Shown: one piece after another, positions 7,880 through 16,319 of the stretch
Layout: each line of letters opens with the position of its first letter
Numbering within the stretch: the first letter of the stretch is position 1
Assembly: GCA_016930275.1 (NCBI GenBank)
Contig: JAFGHA010000039.1
Location: 1-38,284, forward strand
From: Chitinispirillaceae bacterium
GTDB lineage: Bacteria > Fibrobacterota > Chitinivibrionia > Chitinivibrionales > Chitinispirillaceae
Length of the DNA stretch: 38,284 nucleotides
Direction of reading: 5' to 3'
Translations under genes and position numbers: made by a program
Notes under the pieces: generated by a model
The model's input: the letters and a program-made list of their open reading frames with translations, nothing else
Databases searched by the model: none
Told to the model about the DNA's origin: nothing

Positions 7880-10800
7880 ATGAAGATTCGTAACGCAGTA
7901 CCGTTGCTTCTGTTGTTGACACTTTTATGTGTCCAGCGAAATGATGAAATGGGAGCACGCAATAATCCCTTTGATCCCGGCGGCGACAACTGGACACGTA
8001 GCATCCCCCCGGAAATAACCGTTTCCGTCGATTCAATCTGGAAAAATTTCAATCATGCCGAGGAAACCGGAACGATTGGATTTTCGATTGAATTGTCTGA
8101 TAAAAATTTCCCTAACGACACGCTTTCCGTACTTTTGAACGTGGCCGGAAAGAATATATCTCTCAGCGGGCTTACCACCGCCGGTGATACACAGATAACG
8201 GTGGCTGGCCTGAAAAAAGCCTCCGTTTATCCGTGTACGGTTATCGTCAATGACCTCATGGGTGAAAGTGATACCGCGGCGCTGTCAGTTTCGACACTGG
8301 CGCGGATTCCACCGTTGCCTCCGGTTCCTGTAACCATGGTAGTACCGCCGGGAATTGCCGTTCTCTGGGAGACGGTTGCCGGAGTGCAACGATATATCCT
8401 TTTTTCCTCATCAGACAATACCGGCCCCTATATTCCCGTCGACACGGTGGATGCCGTTCCGGATGCGCCCAATGCAATGGTTGTCGACACCCCTTCCGGA
8501 GGGTGTCTGGCATACTATCTACTTGCAGTGGAAAATGATGCCGGTACCGCTTTTTCCGACGATACCTTGACAGACCGTGTATTCAACAACGCCCTTCAGA
8601 TTCCAGCGATTGACGCATCAAAAGGGGACTATGAGAACTGGATCGAGGTCCGGATAAGTATCCGCGATACTTCGACCTGTCACCATATCGAGTTGTACCG
8701 GAACGTACCCGCCTCGGGCGATTATGTAGAAATAGCCTCCCTGCCTCCGCGGGGAATCGGTAACGAGGCATATTCCGTTCTGTACTATTGCGATACCGTT
8801 TCGACTGGTGAAACTCTCCATTACCGTGCCGCGTTCATCGATACAAACGGTTGCATCGGTCCGACAGGATCGATAGCATCCGGCTTTTTGAAACGTATTG
8901 CAGCTCCCGCAGGCATTGAGGTTTTGCGAAGCTGGGAAGCACTCCATGTCAACTGGCAGCCTTCAGTCGGAGCTGTTTACTATAACGTATACCGCAGTAC
9001 GGGAACCTCCGGTAACATGCAGTTCCTTGATTCAACGACTTCATTAACCTACATTGATACCACACCCACATCCGAATACTACTATTATGCAGTCAGTGCC
9101 GTTGACACTTCCGGACGTGAAAGTCCCAAAAGCAGCTATGCCGGCGGGAGAATCGGCTTACTCCCTCCTCCGGAAAATTTTGTGGCATCCATAGGAACCT
9201 ACTTTGACCTGATAAAACTTACCTGGGACCGTGTCGAGGGTGCAACCGGATACGTGATTCACCGGGATCCTTCGCCTGACACGAAATATTCCAATGAAAC
9301 ACGTGATACCGTGGGGAATAGTACCAGTTTCAACGATACGGCTTCACCGAAAACGTACTTCATTTACTGGATTACCGCACTGAATAATCGCGGAGAAGGA
9401 TTGCCCTCCGGTATGAAACTGGGAGAAGTGGGCACCTTCCCACCCTTCTCCCTCCAATCGGATAACGGTGACGTGGTGCTGACATTCACGAAATACTTTC
9501 TTTCCAACTATTTCTATATTTATCGCGGAACAGATTCCACCTCATTGGTTCTCATCGACAGTACCAATCAGCCAACGTATCGGGATCACCCCCCGGATTT
9601 CACCACCTACTATTATCGTTTGACATTGAAAACGTTCTACGGTGAAAGTGCCCCTGGAAACTACGGCAGGGTAAAACCGGTTCTTCCCCAGCCTGCAATG
9701 TTCGGTGCCATCGCACACGATGCCGGGGTACTTCTTTCCTGGCAGCGTGTTCCTTATGCCAACGGTTATCGGGTGTACAGGTCTCCATCACTCCCGGTAG
9801 CCACTGCGTATCGTGATTGTACCGACACCTGTTTTCTGGATTCTCTCAATGACAATGAGCGGTATTACTATACCGTCGCGGCACTGCACGACACCTTCGT
9901 CAGCGCCCCGAGCGGTCCGGTCACCGGAGGGAGTACATCAGCACCACTGACGCCATCGGGTATTAAAATAAGCGGGAATTACTATTGTATCGGAATCACC
10001 TGGTCGCTTTCGCCACAAAGCCCGACTCCTGCAGGATATTACATTTACCGGTCAAACGCCCCCGATTTCCTGGAACTCTACGACAGTACCACCAGTCTTT
10101 TATATAATGATTCCGTAGCAGACACATTGCGATATTATTATCAGATTTCCGCTTATAACATACACGGTGAGAGTCCGTTATCCCAGGCATACTCCGCAGC
10201 CAGAATACTGACGCCCTCGCTCACTATATTTTCTGCGTCCAAAGGGACTTTCTCGGAATATATCAGAATCGACTGGACCCCTCGTACGGATATGACGCGT
10301 TACGGTATCTACCGAAAGACCGTTTGGCAAGTAGACAGTCTGTATCACCGTATCGGCATTGTTGATAACGAAAGAGTTTTTTATGATACCGCCTGTGAAG
10401 TTAACCGAACGTATTATTATACCGTTGTCGGTTTGCCGACAAATAACTTTCCCGGATACGGAAATCGCCACGATACAGGGATCCGCCTCGGACCACCGGA
10501 ACTTGACACCATCACGCTGGTATCCAGCGGAATCCGCATTTCCTGGAACGAACCATCCTATACCGTAGCCGGCTACACGATTTACCGGTCAGAAACTTCC
10601 GGAGGTCCGTTTGCGCAATATGCAAGTACCACTCTGCTATACTATATCGATACCGCTCCTGTCGACGGATACAATTACTACAAAGTTGCATCAAAAAATT
10701 CTCAGGAGTCCGACCTTTCGCCGGCGGCGCTTTCCATTCATTCACTGCGAATTCCCGCTGCGCCTCCGGTCATTATCGCCAGTACCGGAACTGAAGCCGA

Positions 10801-11308
10801 TTATATTTCAGTGCAGTGGTCAACCGTCAACGATGCTCTAAGTTACCATCTCTACCGGGCACCGGATGACTCTATTATACAAGACACCGTATTTGTCATA
10901 TCCATCAGTGATACCTGCTGGCACGATACGGTTGGATCAGATTCAATGTATTTTTATCGTGTACAGTCCATTAACGAATTCGGCGGGAGTGAACTGTCGA
11001 CCGCAGCAGTCGGATTCCGCGGGCAATCGCTCCCTCCGGAAGCTCCTTCCGCGCCATTTATTTCAAGTGATGTCGACAGTATCGTCATCGGTTGGAAATC
11101 CCCATCAAGGGCAATCGGGTACGAGGGATACAACGTGTACCGTGCTCCGGCATCGGATGGTCCGTTTGTTCTTCAACATACCACCGGAGAGAATTTTATT
11201 GTCGATATACCACCCGGCAGTTATCCGACCGTCTACTGGTATCGAATTGTCGCCTACAATCAGATCGGTGAGAGCCCGGCAACAACGATACAGGCTTCAC
11301 GCCATTGA
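7880..11308 (+). CDS. Large secreted protein with about 11 fibronectin type III-like repeats
   Basis: About 1142 residues. The N-terminus MKIRNAVPLLLLLTLLC is a signal sequence; Cys17 could be acylated, although TLLC is a poor lipobox. Then comes NNPFDPGGDNW, a motif often found just after the signal in envelope lipoproteins of Fibrobacter-like bacteria. After one Ig-like domain, roughly 11 repeats of about 90 residues follow, each with GYxIYRS early, DTT..YxD in the middle and YYYxVxAxNxxGES at the end, as in FN3 domains. No catalytic domain is visible. It is probably a surface adhesin or scaffold. The frame opens at a GTG at 7847; the ATG at 7880 is preferred because it starts the signal peptide directly, though neither start has a clear ribosome-binding site. 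Confidence 0.82.
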   Translation: MKIRNAVPLLLLLTLLCVQRNDEMGARNNPFDPGGDNWTRSIPPEITVSVDSIWKNFNHAEETGTIGFSIELSDKNFPNDTLSVLLNVAGKNISLSGLTTAGDTQITVAGLKKASVYPCTVIVNDLMGESDTAALSVSTLARIPPLPPVPVTMVVPPGIAVLWETVAGVQRYILFSSSDNTGPYIPVDTVDAVPDAPNAMVVDTPSGGCLAYYLLAVENDAGTAFSDDTLTDRVFNNALQIPAIDASKGDYENWIEVRISIRDTSTCHHIELYRNVPASGDYVEIASLPPRGIGNEAYSVLYYCDTVSTGETLHYRAAFIDTNGCIGPTGSIASGFLKRIAAPAGIEVLRSWEALHVNWQPSVGAVYYNVYRSTGTSGNMQFLDSTTSLTYIDTTPTSEYYYYAVSAVDTSGRESPKSSYAGGRIGLLPPPENFVASIGTYFDLIKLTWDRVEGATGYVIHRDPSPDTKYSNETRDTVGNSTSFNDTASPKTYFIYWITALNNRGEGLPSGMKLGEVGTFPPFSLQSDNGDVVLTFTKYFLSNYFYIYRGTDSTSLVLIDSTNQPTYRDHPPDFTTYYYRLTLKTFYGESAPGNYGRVKPVLPQPAMFGAIAHDAGVLLSWQRVPYANGYRVYRSPSLPVATAYRDCTDTCFLDSLNDNERYYYTVAALHDTFVSAPSGPVTGGSTSAPLTPSGIKISGNYYCIGITWSLSPQSPTPAGYYIYRSNAPDFLELYDSTTSLLYNDSVADTLRYYYQISAYNIHGESPLSQAYSAARILTPSLTIFSASKGTFSEYIRIDWTPRTDMTRYGIYRKTVWQVDSLYHRIGIVDNERVFYDTACEVNRTYYYTVVGLPTNNFPGYGNRHDTGIRLGPPELDTITLVSSGIRISWNEPSYTVAGYTIYRSETSGGPFAQYASTTLLYYIDTAPVDGYNYYKVASKNSQESDLSPAALSIHSLRIPAAPPVIIASTGTEADYISVQWSTVNDALSYHLYRAPDDSIIQDTVFVISISDTCWHDTVGSDSMYFYRVQSINEFGGSELSTAAVGFRGQSLPPEAPSAPFISSDVDSIVIGWKSPSRAIGYEGYNVYRAPASDGPFVLQHTTGENFIVDIPPGSYPTVYWYRIVAYNQIGESPATTIQASRH

Positions 11309-11453
11309 GAATATCCGACAACTACTGAATAGAGATTATACTTGCCGAAATCGGACCCGAATTCGCCCCTTCGATATAGAGGAACCGGTAAGCACCCTCT
11401 TCCTGAAATGATCAGTTCCGCCCCGCCGCCCGGTTTTGTACATTGACGTTGAG

Positions 11454-11483
11454 ACCCCCTAAATACCCCGCAGGGGGACTTTA
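11454..11483. repeat. C/G-rich palindromic repeat, copy 1
   Basis: CCCCCT (11455-11460), then AAATACCCCGC, then AGGGGG (11472-11477) and ACTTT. A related unit lies at 23835-23868. Both sit in gaps between convergent genes (here the FN3 gene and ppnP), so the hairpin may act as a terminator-like or REP-type element. Confidence 0.55.
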
Positions 11484-11522
11484 CATGTACACGGAAATCA
11501 GCCTATTCTGAACAGCAACTGC

Positions 11523-11837
11523 TTAATCGAGATATGAACAACAGTAGTCCGCCACCTGTTTGACTTTCAGATCGAACTTCGCATTTGCCGCCACCTCGAA
11601 CGACTCTCCGCCGCGGACCGTCCGCCACTGCGTTTCACCGGGCAGCAGTACATCGAGTTCTCCGGCAAGAATCTCCATGAGTTCTTTTTTCCCGGTATCA
11701 AAGGAATAATCATCCGGCAGCATGATCCCGAGCGTCTTGCGGGAACCGTCGGGAAAGAGCACTGTACGGCTGGTGACCTTGCCGTCGAAATAGATGTTGG
11801 CTTTTTTGACGATCGTGACATTCTCGAATTGTGACAT
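11523..11837 (-). CDS. ppnP: Pyrimidine/purine nucleoside phosphorylase PpnP (DUF1255)
   Basis: A 104-residue cupin-fold protein of the PpnP (YaiE) family, which phosphorolytically cleaves several nucleosides. Diagnostic features are [11 protein letters not shown] near residue 16, [31 protein letters not shown] in the middle, and the terminal [25 protein letters not shown] matching the family's FNVPxxSxFxLxVxxxxxYxCxYL pattern. The frame is open well upstream, but family similarity and the AAAGGG seven bases before the ATG fix the start at [10 protein letters not shown]. It lies 28 bases downstream of the beta-CASP hydrolase gene on the same strand, so the two are probably co-transcribed. Confidence 0.92.
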   Translation of the reverse strand: MSQFENVTIVKKANIYFDGKVTSRTVLFPDGSRKTLGIMLPDDYSFDTGKKELMEILAGELDVLLPGETQWRTVRGGESFEVAANAKFDLKVKQVADYCCSYLD

Positions 11838-11865
11838 CTGATACCCTTTACTTTTGTTGTTTATT

Positions 11866-13275
11866 TTATGATGCAAGCTCATATCGCACGCCCGCCTCCA
11901 CGATCTCCACCACATGCCCCATACCCGTAAGCAACCCCCGCAGATTCTCCTGCGCCTTCTGCTCGCCATGTACCAGAAAGATCTTTTTCAGATTCGTTGT
12001 ATCGAGCCTTCGTACATAATCGGTAATCTCGTTGTAGTCGGCATGACCGCTGAACGAATTGAGTACTGCAACTTCCGCCTTGAGCGGAAAGTGCCGCCCG
12101 AAGATCGGGACGGTTTCCCACTTCTCCAGAATTTTACGGCCGAGTGTATGTTCCGCCATATACCCGACTATCAGGATCGTGTTGCGCTCGTCGCCGATGC
12201 AGTGCATCAGATGGTGCAGGATACGCCCCGCTTCGCACATCCCCGACGAGGCGATGATGATCGCCGGATCGGTGATCATGTTGAGCGCCTGACTCTGCTG
12301 CTTTGAAACACAGTAGTGCAGATCGTTGAATCCGAACGGATTCTCGTGGTGCTCCAGAAATGCTTCGCGCGTTTCATCGTCGTAGCACTCCTCGTGGAGT
12401 TTGAAAATGGTTGTGGCATTGACCGCCATGGGGCTGTCGACATAGATCGGCAGCGAAGGAATACGCCCCTGGTCATGAAGCAGATGGATGCAGAACACCA
12501 GTTCCTGAGTCCGCTCGATCGCAAAAGCCGGGATGATGATTTTACCGCCCTGCTCCACAGTACGATTGATGATATCGGCAAGCGTGTCCATGGTCGTATC
12601 GAGCGGTGCATGCAACCGGTTGCCGTAGGTACTCTCGAGCACCAGGTAATCCACCGGCGGCAGCATCTCCGGGTCACGGATAATCGGCAGATCGTTACGC
12701 CCCATATCTCCGGAAAAACCGATCTGGAGATGCCGGCCGTCGCGGTTGATATCCACCAGCGCCATTGATGAGCCGAGAATATGCCCCGCATCGAAGAGCA
12801 TCGCATTCACGCCTTTGGCGAGAAAAAACGGACGGTGGTAGGCAACGGTCATGAAATGATCAAGACAGGTGCGCACCTCTTTTTCGTCGTACAACGGTTC
12901 ATACGTTACCAGACTGTTGTTGTGCCGTTTCTGCTTATGCAGATAATCACAGTCTCTGCTCTGCAGATGTGCACTGTCGAGCAGTACCAGATTCGCCAGA
13001 TCGCGGGTGGCATGGGTGGAGTAGATTGAATTCCGGTATCCCTGCGACACGAGGCGGGGCAGAAGCCCGCAGTGATCATAGTGCGCATGCGTCAATACCA
13101 CCGCATCGAGCAGTTTTGGATCAAACGGGAAACTGCTGTTCTTCCGGTACGACTCGTCACGTTTCCCCTGAAACGCCCCGCAGTCGACCATTACTGTGGT
13201 ACGGTCAATTTCGAGAAGATGTTTCGATCCGGTGACTTCCTGTGCCGCGCCGGCGGAGAGCAGTGTGCAGTTCAT
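11866..13275 (-). CDS. Metallo-beta-lactamase / beta-CASP RNA-processing hydrolase
   Basis: A 469-residue enzyme of the bacterial CPSF/YsH1-like group (MBL fold with RNA specificity domain). Zinc ligands are in HAHYDHCG (H63, H65, D67, H68), the later GHILGS His, and SGD. The beta-CASP insertion is marked by [23 protein letters not shown] and [18 protein letters not shown], and the C-terminal MBL motif by [12 protein letters not shown]. Family members act as endo/exoribonucleases, but the substrate in bacteria is largely unknown. AAGGAT lies six bases before the ATG. It is followed by ppnP on the same strand; linking RNA turnover with nucleoside phosphorolysis is an attractive but unproven inference. 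Confidence 0.9.
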   Translation of the reverse strand: MNCTLLSAGAAQEVTGSKHLLEIDRTTVMVDCGAFQGKRDESYRKNSSFPFDPKLLDAVVLTHAHYDHCGLLPRLVSQGYRNSIYSTHATRDLANLVLLDSAHLQSRDCDYLHKQKRHNNSLVTYEPLYDEKEVRTCLDHFMTVAYHRPFFLAKGVNAMLFDAGHILGSSMALVDINRDGRHLQIGFSGDMGRNDLPIIRDPEMLPPVDYLVLESTYGNRLHAPLDTTMDTLADIINRTVEQGGKIIIPAFAIERTQELVFCIHLLHDQGRIPSLPIYVDSPMAVNATTIFKLHEECYDDETREAFLEHHENPFGFNDLHYCVSKQQSQALNMITDPAIIIASSGMCEAGRILHHLMHCIGDERNTILIVGYMAEHTLGRKILEKWETVPIFGRHFPLKAEVAVLNSFSGHADYNEITDYVRRLDTTNLKKIFLVHGEQKAQENLRGLLTGMGHVVEIVEAGVRYELAS

Positions 13276-13441
13276 CGATTATCCTTGTTGTCAGTGGCTG
13301 ATGCATTCACTTCCCGCAGAAAGATGAAAGTAAATATACATATGTTTTCTGCCGGAAAACGGAAACGTCCCGAAGTCGCTCCATATGACGCTTTGAAGGG
13401 GTATACTACTCGAGTAACCAATTCACGAAAGGGAGGTAAGT

Positions 13442-13816
13442 ATGCAGTACCGACTTTCGTTGCTGACCATTTTTCTTCCTTTGGTAGTACAAGTTGCCGC
13501 GACAGAAGATTCAACGGTCATCGGAACCGGAACTACAGAGGAGTGCTGTCATCGATATTTTCACGAAGCTGATGCGGATAATGTGGCTATTTATTTCATT
13601 GATACTACAACCACCATCAAACACACCGGACCGGCAACTCAAAATGCACTGTCATCCCTCTCGCGAACCACGACCAGACTCACCCTGCCTGACCTCATTG
13701 TAACGCAAGACAAAAAAGTGGTGAATCTGTTGGGGCGATCCGCAGTATCGTCCCCTCCAGCCAGGTGCCGGCAGATAAAAAAGGTCGTTCCGGTACAGGG
13801 AGAGCATCTGAAGTGA
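13442..13816 (+). CDS. Small secreted protein, probably truncated
   Basis: A 124-codon frame with an excellent ribosome-binding site (AAGGGAGG, about six bases before the ATG) and a convincing signal peptide (MQYRLSLLTIFLPLVVQVAA), so a real gene begins here. The mature part is Thr-rich and matches no known family; residues near 85-97 end in VVNLLGR, vaguely like the GR turn of C-terminal sorting domains. From about position 13740 on, it runs antisense through the leucine-rich-repeat gene fragment, so the last 25 or so codons are probably foreign to the original protein. A TATACT lies at about 13400, without a matching -35. Best read as a gene remnant cut by a rearrangement. Confidence 0.45.
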   Translation: MQYRLSLLTIFLPLVVQVAATEDSTVIGTGTTEECCHRYFHEADADNVAIYFIDTTTTIKHTGPATQNALSSLSRTTTRLTLPDLIVTQDKKVVNLLGRSAVSSPPARCRQIKKVVPVQGEHLK

Positions 13817-14056
13817 ATCGAGCGATCCGAACGAATCGGGGATTTTTCTGATATGCATACTCTCTAAAATTAAATGATTAATGCGGCCATTCGCTGTAGT
13901 CGAATAAACAACCGATTGAACAGTTGCCGTTCCTGATGAAATTCCGTTGCTGTCCAGAAGTTCCTGTACAACCAGGGAATCATTCGGATCGATACCAACA
14001 GCCATGGCAAGGGAACATGAGAAAAACAGGATGAGGGGTATGGAAGAAGTTCTCAT
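13652..14056 (-). pseudogene. Truncated leucine-rich-repeat secreted protein
   Basis: The frame encodes a signal peptide (MRTSSIPLILFFSCSLAMA) and a short N-terminal region (DPNDSLVVQELLDSNGI). One clear leucine-rich repeat follows: HLILESMHIRKIPDSFGSLDSLQMLSLYRNDLFYLP. Intact relatives continue with many repeats, but here LRR character stops near 13775 and the next 40 codons (GWRGRYCG onward) look random before the stop. No other frame restores an LRR. The gene has lost its 3' part and collides with the plus-strand ORF that starts at 13442. An ATG six codons upstream (14074) is possible. Confidence 0.6.
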
Positions 14057-14150
14057 TTTAGGATAAAGGTCCATTTTTTAAATTTGCAGTAGAAAGATCG
14101 TATATCCGTTTTCGATTTCTATTTTGGTACGATAGAGAAAAATGATAAAT

Positions 14151-14220
14151 CCGCTCATGATGAGCCCGTCGAGCCATGGCTGCCCATCCTTCGTCCCGCT
14201 GAGCAGGAACAGGATGAGCG
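14151..14220. repeat. Dispersed imperfect-palindrome repeat, copy A
   Basis: The unit starts with GCTCATGATGAGCCCGTCGA and, after a spacer, has ATCCTTCG...GAGCAGGAACAGGATGAGCG. The related unit at 15430-15496 shares GCTCATGRTGAGCCYGTCGA and ATCCTTCG..AGGAACAGGATGA. It lies just past the broken 3' end of the permease fragment, in non-coding sequence. Confidence 0.6.
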
Positions 14221-14254
14221 TTTTGAGTTCATCGCACCGAAGTAAAACTGTATA

Positions 14255-14728
14255 TTATATTCCTTCCGTGGTCATCATGAGTACCGTTCCGAAGATCCCG
14301 AATGCAACCACCAGGTACAGAATTCCGAGCATGATGAGCCCGCCCGCGTTGTCTCCTCCGATCTACTGCACCAGCTCCGGCAGCATCTGCCGCCAGGTAA
14401 GTACCTCGAACGCCTCCGGATCGAGCGTATTCCGGAGCATTTCCGCTGTTGCCGCGGTCAGTTTTGACTGCACTGGTTCAATTACCGCACACGTCAAACG
14501 GTGTTCCGCAGAAAAAAGCCGCTGCATCGCTCCACAATCAAGATACACAAAACTGCGGTTGAGCTCCGGTGACATCTCGACCAGTGAAGTGGTGAGATAC
14601 CGGGCATTACGGGTCGACTCCGCCACCAGAAGGCCTGAAGTGATTCCGTCACGTCGGTACTGCGGCGCATGTTCTTTCGTTAAGATATTCACAGACACAC
14701 TCCTTAATGGGATACCATACTCTAACAA
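14255..14728 (-). pseudogene. Remnant of a MacB/LolE-type ABC transporter permease
   Basis: Read on the minus strand, the frame holds a piece of the periplasmic domain (GLLVAES, then SPELNRSFVYLDCGAMQRLF, then LDPEAFEVLTWRQMLPELVQ), a TAG stop (14363-14365), and then in the same frame IGGDNAGGLIMLGILYLVV followed by AFGIFGTVLMMTTE and a stop at 14255. The part after the TAG is a typical FtsX-family transmembrane helix. The N-terminal helix and much of the periplasmic domain are missing, a deletion appears between VAES and SPELN, and the C-terminal membrane segments are gone. AAGGAG followed seven bases later by GTG near 14685-14702 may be coincidental. Clearly a decayed fragment. Confidence 0.75.
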
Positions 14729-14808
14729 TTTTCCGGAAATTCCACGGGACCATTAACCATATTTCCAATGAAAACCAGTCAACTCGCATCGACTGCGATA
14801 GCCGACAC

Positions 14809-15363
14809 ATGAAACGACTCTTTCTTGCAATCGACCTTCCCGAGCGTATTGTCGACAATATCACCGCCACCTATATGGCAATTCCCGGAGCACGATGGGT
14901 ACACGAGAAACAGCTGCACCTCACCCTTCGTTTTTTCGGTGAACTGCCGGGAGATCGCGAGGAGCGTTTGATAAAAACACTCGCTTCAGTGACGCTGCCG
15001 TCGTTTTCCCTTCGTGTAAAGGGAACCGGCCACTTTCCCCCGCGGGGGGAACCCAAGGCACTCTGGCTCGGTGTGACACCGCAGGACGAACTTTCCCGAC
15101 TGGCATCTTCGGTGGAAAGCAGTGTCGTGAGTGCCGGATTCAACCGGGAGCCGCGCAAATTCAAAGGACATATCACCGTTGCCCGTTGCCGTAGTGCTTC
15201 TTCGGAACGTGTAGCTCAGTATATCGCGGCCAACAGTCTCTTCACCTCGGAACCGTTCACGGTCAGCGCATTTCACTTGTACGCCAGTCACCTGGGAAAA
15301 AATCATGCGACCTACACCCGTGAAGTTACTTTTCCACTCGGCGAAACCGGTTTACTGATGTAA
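14809..15363 (+). CDS. thpR: RNA 2',3'-cyclic phosphodiesterase (LigT/ThpR)
   Basis: A 184-residue 2H phosphoesterase that opens 2',3'-cyclic phosphates at RNA ends. Both HxTx signatures are present: H37-L-T39 in KQLHLTLRFFGE and H121-I-T123 in FKGHITVARC. The N-terminus MKRLFLAIDLPE is the family's usual start, so this ATG was chosen although the frame is open to 14707, where it would overlap the permease remnant. Spacing, length and the GTGHFPPRGEPKALWLGV segment fit bacterial ThpR. No clear ribosome-binding site. Monocistronic; convergent with the PHP gene across a repeat. Confidence 0.94.
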   Translation: MKRLFLAIDLPERIVDNITATYMAIPGARWVHEKQLHLTLRFFGELPGDREERLIKTLASVTLPSFSLRVKGTGHFPPRGEPKALWLGVTPQDELSRLASSVESSVVSAGFNREPRKFKGHITVARCRSASSERVAQYIAANSLFTSEPFTVSAFHLYASHLGKNHATYTREVTFPLGETGLLM

Positions 15364-15429
15364 AAACTCAGGAGTCAGAATGTAAAAACAAGCGTACCTA
15401 TTCAGTTATGCGAGGCAACGTTTTCGATA

Positions 15430-15496
15430 CGCTCATGGTGAGCCTGTCGAATCATGAACAAGGTCCGCATTATCCTTCGCCAGGAACAGGATGATC
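15430..15496. repeat. Dispersed imperfect-palindrome repeat, copy C
   Basis: Contains CGCTCATGGTGAGCCTGTCG and, further on, ATCCTTCGCCAGGAACAGGAT, an imperfect inverted repeat. It matches copy A at 14151-14220 in order and orientation. It occupies the gap between convergent thpR and the PHP-domain gene. Confidence 0.6.
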
Positions 15497-15527
15497 CAAA
15501 TCAACAATATGATACCGGAACAGTTCC

Positions 15528-16238
15528 TTACTGTTTTAATTTTCGCCGTTCCTCGATAAACGCGAACGCCGCAGCTGCATCCCTGTTGACAATCAGTTCA
15601 CGCGGAAAACCGGTTTCCCGCAAGAGCGGTGCAACCGAACGGTCGTCACCGAGTTCATGAATCGTGTGGGTATCACTGTTGACCGCGATACGGCATCCCT
15701 GCTCCCCGCAGGCTACAAGTAGTTTTTGCGCTTCATCCTCGGTACTGCGGGCATACAATATTTTCGAATTGTTAAGCTCGAGCGCCACGCCATGCCGCGC
15801 GGCAACCTGCGCCAGCACCCCGTAATCAATCGGATAGGCATCATCATTTGGATGGGTAATGCAATCAACCTGCGGGTTCTTTTCGATCACGGCGATCAGA
15901 CTGTCGGTACAGATCTGTTTTGAACATCCTTTGGGAAAATTCGGATGTATACCGCACAAAACAATATCCATGAATTTCAGATATTCATGCGGCAGATCAA
16001 TTCCACCCTGCTCATCGAGCACATTGCACTCGATTCCCTTGAGTACCGCAATCTGCGGATCAGGAGAAACAAATCGCTCGAAAAATACCGAAGTCAGCCT
16101 TCCCCCGATGGTTCTTCCATGATCAGTTACGGCAAAACCCTTCATTCCCAGTTCATGTGCACGCGCCACCAGTTCCAGTACCGTATGCAATCCGCACAGA
16201 CTGAACAATGAATGCACATGGAAATCAACCTCCAGCAC
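15528..16238 (-). CDS. PHP-domain phosphatase (YcdX-like)
   Basis: A 236-residue PHP (polymerase and histidinol phosphatase) domain protein. Metal-binding motifs: DFHVHS at residues 5-10 (H7, H9), AVTDHG near 37-42, KGIECNV (Glu), CGIHPNF, CITHPNDD, and NSDTH near the C-terminus. Order and length match the YcdX/HisK-type family, usually metal-dependent phosphoesterases; the substrate is unknown. The start is a GTG with AAAAGGAG eight bases upstream. It lies downstream of ppdK on the same strand, but a hairpin with a T run separates them, so it probably has its own expression. Confidence 0.88.
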   Translation of the reverse strand: MLEVDFHVHSLFSLCGLHTVLELVARAHELGMKGFAVTDHGRTIGGRLTSVFFERFVSPDPQIAVLKGIECNVLDEQGGIDLPHEYLKFMDIVLCGIHPNFPKGCSKQICTDSLIAVIEKNPQVDCITHPNDDAYPIDYGVLAQVAARHGVALELNNSKILYARSTEDEAQKLLVACGEQGCRIAVNSDTHTIHELGDDRSVAPLLRETGFPRELIVNRDAAAAFAFIEERRKLKQ

Positions 16239-16253
16239 GACAACTCCTTTTCA

Positions 16254-16289
16254 AATAAAAATGCAGGACCGCACTGCCGCAGCCCTGCA
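16254..16289 (-). terminator. Intrinsic terminator downstream of ppdK
   Basis: On the minus strand TGCAGG (plus 16284-16289) pairs with CCTGCA (plus 16262-16267), followed by TTTTTATT. The 16-base loop can fold further (CTGC/GCAG). It lies between the ppdK stop and the PHP gene start. Confidence 0.55.
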
Positions 16290-16319
16290 CCGTCTGTTCA
16301 ATTCACCAAAAGAGAAAAC

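Noticed and set aside
12316..12768. A 150-codon plus-strand frame inside the beta-CASP gene
   Set aside because: Shadow of conserved metallo-hydrolase coding sequence.
14363..14728. An intact small gene of 121 codons
   Set aside because: The sequence is the middle of an ABC permease and continues in frame past its stop, so it is a pseudogene fragment rather than a small protein gene.
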